This document shows, in pieces, positions 60,829 through 64,000 of a stretch of 64,000 nt of DNA. Made by a program: the position numbers and the translations under genes. Location of the stretch: assembly GCA_947095585.1 (NCBI GenBank), contig OX352761.1:81657267-81721266 (forward strand). Direction: 5' to 3'. The notes beneath the pieces are model-generated. The model worked only from the letters and a program-made list of their open reading frames with translations. It was not told the origin of the DNA and did not search any database. Each line of letters opens with the position of its first letter. Position 1 is the stretch's first letter. This DNA is from Nephrocerus scutellatus (taxonomy: Eukaryota; Arthropoda; Insecta; Diptera; Pipunculidae).

Positions 60829-62598
60829 TTATTTGTCAGTGAGACGTTGAATTTCTGCTATTCGATTGGCGACGAATGTTTCACGCTTATGAGGTGCATG
60901 TCGTATCCAAGCTAAAACAATTTGAGAGTCCGTCCATGTAAAGGTTTGAATTTGTTCCAGATGAATCGTCTTTTCCACGTGATTTATGAGTTTGGCTAGA
61001 AGTAGCGCACCACATAGTTCCAGCCGTGGCAGAGTTTCTCTTTTTACCGGTGCTACCTTTGTTTTTGATATGACGAGACTTGTCGTTACCATTCCATAGG
61101 TCTGTGCGCGAAGATAAATTGCGGCGCCGTAAGCTTCTTCGGAGGCATCACAGAATCCATGTAGTTGCACAGCCGTTTGTTTGGTTGTTTGTATCCATCT
61201 TGGAATTCGTAGCTTTTCCAGCTCCCGAAGCTTCATGTTAAACCTCTCCCATTTTGCCTTTATCTCTGAGTCAACTTCGTCATCCCAGTCAACTTGAAGT
61301 TTCCACAATTCTTGCATGAGGATTTTTGCTTTTATGATGCACGGTGAGATCCAACCCATCGGATCATAGATGCGAGCTATGTCTGACAAAATGGTCCGTT
61401 TGGTGTATGTTTTGCGTTCAACTAAATTAAGCTTGAACGTGAATATGTCTCGGGCAGGGTGCCACTGGATACCCAACGTTTTGATGCAGTCTTTTTCGTT
61501 GAAAGATAGAGGCAACTCTACTTCACGGAACTCGGCTGGAATGGTTTTTAAAAATTTGTTTGAATTGCTAGCCCACTTGCGTAGAGGAAAACCGCCTAAT
61601 GACATCATTTTCATGAGTTCTTCTCTGGCTTGATTAGCTTCCATGGTGGAGTCTGCTCCGTGTATTACGTCATCCACGTAAAAGTTGTTTTTGGCAATAG
61701 TTGCTGCCAGCGGAAAATCCTCCGCGGTGTCTGCTGCCAATTGTAGCAGTGTCCTGATCGCTAGAAAAGGAGCAGCTGCCGTTCCGAACGTCATCGTCTT
61801 CAAACGAAATGTTTTTACCGCTTGATCGTCTCTTCTCCTCCATAAAATTAGTTGGTACATAGCGTCTTGGTCAGCAATCCAAATTTGTCTATACATTTTG
61901 TTGATGTCAGCTACATACGCAACTCGATGCTTGCGAAAACGCAGTATATGATCAATTATGTCGACTTGTTGCTTTGGTCCAGTCAGCAAGTGATCATTGA
62001 GGGATGATCCGTCCGATGTAGGACAGGATGCATCGAAAACAATTCGAAGTTTTGTTGTTGTACTAGATTCCTTCAACACAGCATGATGTTGTAAATAATA
62101 ACATTGACGGTTACCGGTCAATTGGAAATTCGGAACTTCTTCGATCTGATCTAAATCAAAATACTCTTCCATACCTTGTTTGTATTTTTGCGCGAATTCT
62201 GAATTTGTTTTGAAGCGTCTTTCAAGCTGTAGAAAACGAGCTAATGCTGAATTATAGGACATTCCTAGTTCTGGACGATGTCCTTCTTTAAATGGCAATG
62301 AAACCTTGTACCGTCCATCTAACATGCGTTCATGAGTTCCGCAAAAATGTGATTCACAATCTTCTTCCTCGCGAGTGTTTACCATCTTTTGTGGGTCCTG
62401 TTCAATTTCCCAAAATCTCTGCAGGATCCCCTCAACATTTTCTATCTTTGTAAAGAATGAATTCGTGAAACAATTACTCTCAAAGACTGGACCGATTAAT
62501 ACCCATCCGAACACTGTTTGTTGTGCAATTGGTGTCCCAACTTCTCCTTTGATTATGCCCTGGAGCACTATTTGTGGGTATACATCACTACCCAACAA
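60829..62598 (-). CDS. BelG reverse transcriptase and RNase H
   Basis: A 589-codon open frame. The start has the BEL motif LGSDVYPQI.., GTPIAQQTVFGWVLIGP. RT blocks follow: LRIVFDASCPTSDGSSLND, VAYVADINKMYRQIWI, MTFGTAAAPFLAIRTL and the catalytic NNFYVDDVIHGA. RNase H follows with HGFCDASEEAYGAAIYLR and FTWTDSQIVLAWIR. It stops at a TAA after QRLTDK, just before the conserved W-R-Y-V-P-S-K linker, so one point stop separates it from integrase. Upstream, one TAA (about 62627) separates it from protease. Confidence 0.9.
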   Translation of the reverse strand: MLGSDVYPQIVLQGIIKGEVGTPIAQQTVFGWVLIGPVFESNCFTNSFFTKIENVEGILQRFWEIEQDPQKMVNTREEEDCESHFCGTHERMLDGRYKVSLPFKEGHRPELGMSYNSALARFLQLERRFKTNSEFAQKYKQGMEEYFDLDQIEEVPNFQLTGNRQCYYLQHHAVLKESSTTTKLRIVFDASCPTSDGSSLNDHLLTGPKQQVDIIDHILRFRKHRVAYVADINKMYRQIWIADQDAMYQLILWRRRDDQAVKTFRLKTMTFGTAAAPFLAIRTLLQLAADTAEDFPLAATIAKNNFYVDDVIHGADSTMEANQAREELMKMMSLGGFPLRKWASNSNKFLKTIPAEFREVELPLSFNEKDCIKTLGIQWHPARDIFTFKLNLVERKTYTKRTILSDIARIYDPMGWISPCIIKAKILMQELWKLQVDWDDEVDSEIKAKWERFNMKLRELEKLRIPRWIQTTKQTAVQLHGFCDASEEAYGAAIYLRAQTYGMVTTSLVISKTKVAPVKRETLPRLELCGALLLAKLINHVEKTIHLEQIQTFTWTDSQIVLAWIRHAPHKRETFVANRIAEIQRLTDK

Positions 62599-62626
62599 GA
62601 CATCGATTCTGTTTGGTTGATTAAAT

Positions 62627-62935
62627 TAGGGGTCGGCTAGTGCGAGTCCGGATATGTGCGGCCATAGTGCTCTATTCATTCTCTTACTTGGAAGCCATGC
62701 TGTCAAATTGGACAGTATTAAAGCCTGAGTCGGAATGCTGAGATCATTATTCGTCAATGGATGTAAATTAACAAGAGCGCTTGCTCTTGAACAACAATTT
62801 ATTCACGCCACCGATTCCTCCAATCTCAGTTACTTGTTTTATCTTCTTCAATTTTAATAACTGAGCCGCTGACTCAGTTATGTATGATGCTTCGGATCCG
62901 GGATCCATCAGCGCAATATTATTGACTGACCTGAT
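62627..62935 (-). pseudogene. BelG protease region with altered active-site triplet
   Basis: The frame ALMDPGSEASYITESAAQLL corresponds to the BEL protease start, normally D-S/T-G; here it reads DPG. A shift near 62790 leads to LVNLHPLTNNDLSIPTQALIL and LALADP, then the TAA at about 62627. A shift at 62930 separates it from gag. Confidence 0.75.
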
Positions 62936-64000
62936 TTGTCAATCGCTCTTACAAGCATTGTTCCCAAGAGCACGGCAGTTGACTTAGATTTCTGATATTT
63001 CTCCTTGTCCAATACTGCTGCCTGAGATGCTTCCATCACGTATGCGTTGCAATTTTGTGACGTTGAAGGTTGATAATCTCTCTGTCGGTGTATTTGGTGA
63101 CCATTTCGACTAGGTGAGGGATGTGATGGTGGGGGACCCCTAATATAATTTGCTTGAAAATGCAGTAAGGTGTGGTGCCGTCGTTGGCACTCAGTGCACT
63201 TGTACTGACTTGAACAATTGTTTCTATCGTGTCCCCTTGCAAGACAATTGAAGCATAAATTGTGTTGACGCACGATTTCCTGACGTCTCTTTGAGTCAGC
63301 CGATAGAAATTTACTACATTTACGAATGGAGTGTGGTCCGTTGCAGAGGACGCATGAATTGTCACCTTCTCTTGTGTGTAATGAAATTCTCTTCACGTTG
63401 TTTTGGCCAGTCTTAGATATTTGACCAATGGCTTCTAACGTTCGATATCTATTTGTCAGAAATTCAGTAAAGTCTGAGAAATCAGGAAGTGCTTTGGAAG
63501 ATCCGAGGTGTTCCTCCCAAAGACCCTGAGTTTGCGACGGAAGTTTCTGAACAATCAAGTAAATAATTATAGCATCCCACTGATGCACCGGTACTTCCAA
63601 ATTTTTTAATGATTGGACACATTCGTTGGTTGTGTCCAGCAAGGCTTTAATGCTCCCAACGTTTTCGTTATGGATTTTGGCTTGGTTGCAGAAGAGTCTC
63701 AGTTGACAATTTACTATCAAGCGTTTGTGCTCGTATCGCGTAGTGAGAATTGTCCAAGCTGAATCATAATTTTTTTCATTGATAACCGAATGTTGCAGAA
63801 GACGCGCGGCTTCGTCACTCACATTGGCCTTCAAATAGTGCAGTTTCTGTACCTTGGATAAAGACCCATTGTCATGAACAATGCTTCTGAATAAATTGCT
63901 AAATTCAGGCCAACTTTCATAATCGCCACCAAAGCATGGGATCTTAATAGCCGGAAGTTTAAACTCATTGGAAATGGTAGGAACAACTGCTTCCGTTGTT
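62908..64000 (-). CDS. gag: BelG Gag (DUF1759 and zinc knuckles), N-terminus off the right edge
   Basis: The frame is open from the window edge to 62908. The DUF1759 capsid-like region includes KLPAIKIPCFGGDYESWPEF, YDSAWTILTTRYEHKRLI and DFTEFLTNRYRTLE. Cysteine modules follow: CVLCNGPHSIRKC, CFNCLARGHDRNNC and CTECQRRHHTLLH. These bind RNA in particle assembly. The stop at 62908 results from a shift relative to protease. The first part of the protein lies outside the window. Confidence 0.9.
   Translation of the reverse strand, partial: TTEAVVPTISNEFKLPAIKIPCFGGDYESWPEFSNLFRSIVHDNGSLSKVQKLHYLKANVSDEAARLLQHSVINEKNYDSAWTILTTRYEHKRLIVNCQLRLFCNQAKIHNENVGSIKALLDTTNECVQSLKNLEVPVHQWDAIIIYLIVQKLPSQTQGLWEEHLGSSKALPDFSDFTEFLTNRYRTLEAIGQISKTGQNNVKRISLHTREGDNSCVLCNGPHSIRKCSKFLSADSKRRQEIVRQHNLCFNCLARGHDRNNCSSQYKCTECQRRHHTLLHFQANYIRGPPPSHPSPSRNGHQIHRQRDYQPSTSQNCNAYVMEASQAAVLDKEKYQKSKSTAVLLGTMLVRAIDKSGQSIILR

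Larger units (their letters stand above)
58070..64000 (-). mobile_element. BelG: BEL/Pao LTR retrotransposon, 5' part beyond the right edge
   Basis: In element sense: gag with DUF1759 and knuckles (from the right edge), protease, BEL-type RT/RNase H, integrase with DUF5641 tail, polypurine tract (58910-58927) and 3' LTR (58070-58909). About four stops or shifts interrupt gag-pol. BEL elements normally have one long ORF, so this copy is defective but young enough to read throughout. Confidence 0.9.

Overview
The window is a nest of transposable elements from an insect genome, most likely a fly. Signs of this are an errantivirus-type Gypsy with an env gene, a Gypsy relic whose primer-binding site matches tRNA-Arg, a BEL/Pao element, Tc1/mariner copies, a DUF4780-type LINE, AT-rich satellites, and a captured fragment resembling fly PREB/Sec12. 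I see no complete ordinary host gene. Nothing looks bacterial, so there are no operons or ribosome-binding sites to call. Species is not decidable by eye. All element names below (GypA to BelG) are mine.

Layout. 1-10826 (minus): two tandem copies of one Ty3/Gypsy element (GypA) sharing a 1230-bp LTR. Both have lost RT and integrase and both carry the same LINE inserted in gag; copy 1 also carries a mariner-derived foldback MITE. 10864-15857 (plus): GypB, a gag-protease Gypsy whose long LTRs contain minisatellites and whose pol is replaced by a CAA/CAG tract. 15858-20234 (plus): GypC, an older Gypsy with decayed gag, PR, RT, RNase H, IN and an extra proline-rich ORF. 20235-25742: AT-rich repeats, two more MITEs and copy 1 of a roughly 2.1-kb duplicated segment with a 121-codon ORF. 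25743-33263 (plus): GypD, the most unusual element. 33264-42085: a 118-bp satellite surrounding copy 2 of the duplicated segment, which is itself interrupted by a LINE (34973-38711) and a nearly intact mariner (38775-40067). 43238-51223 (minus): ErvE, a full-length errantivirus with 4-bp target duplications. 52075-52900: a hAT-like relic. 54489-57440 (plus): GypF, a 412/mdg1-like gag-protease relic. 58070-64000 (minus): BelG, a BEL/Pao element running off the right edge.

GypD combines several unusual features. Its gag begins with a canonical RING-H2 finger. Gag and pol are joined by a textbook -1 frameshift signal. Its LTRs start with an ORF resembling the N-terminus of PREB/Sec12. Immediately after the 5' LTR lies the complement of an entire tRNA-Lys(CUU) including its CCA tail, not just the usual 18-nt primer site.

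Nearly every coding region is broken by stops, shifts or deletions. GypD gag, the GypD PR-RT segment and the ORFs of the duplicated segment remain open. The density of nested elements in mixed orientation suggests heterochromatin or a piRNA-cluster-like locus; that is inference only.
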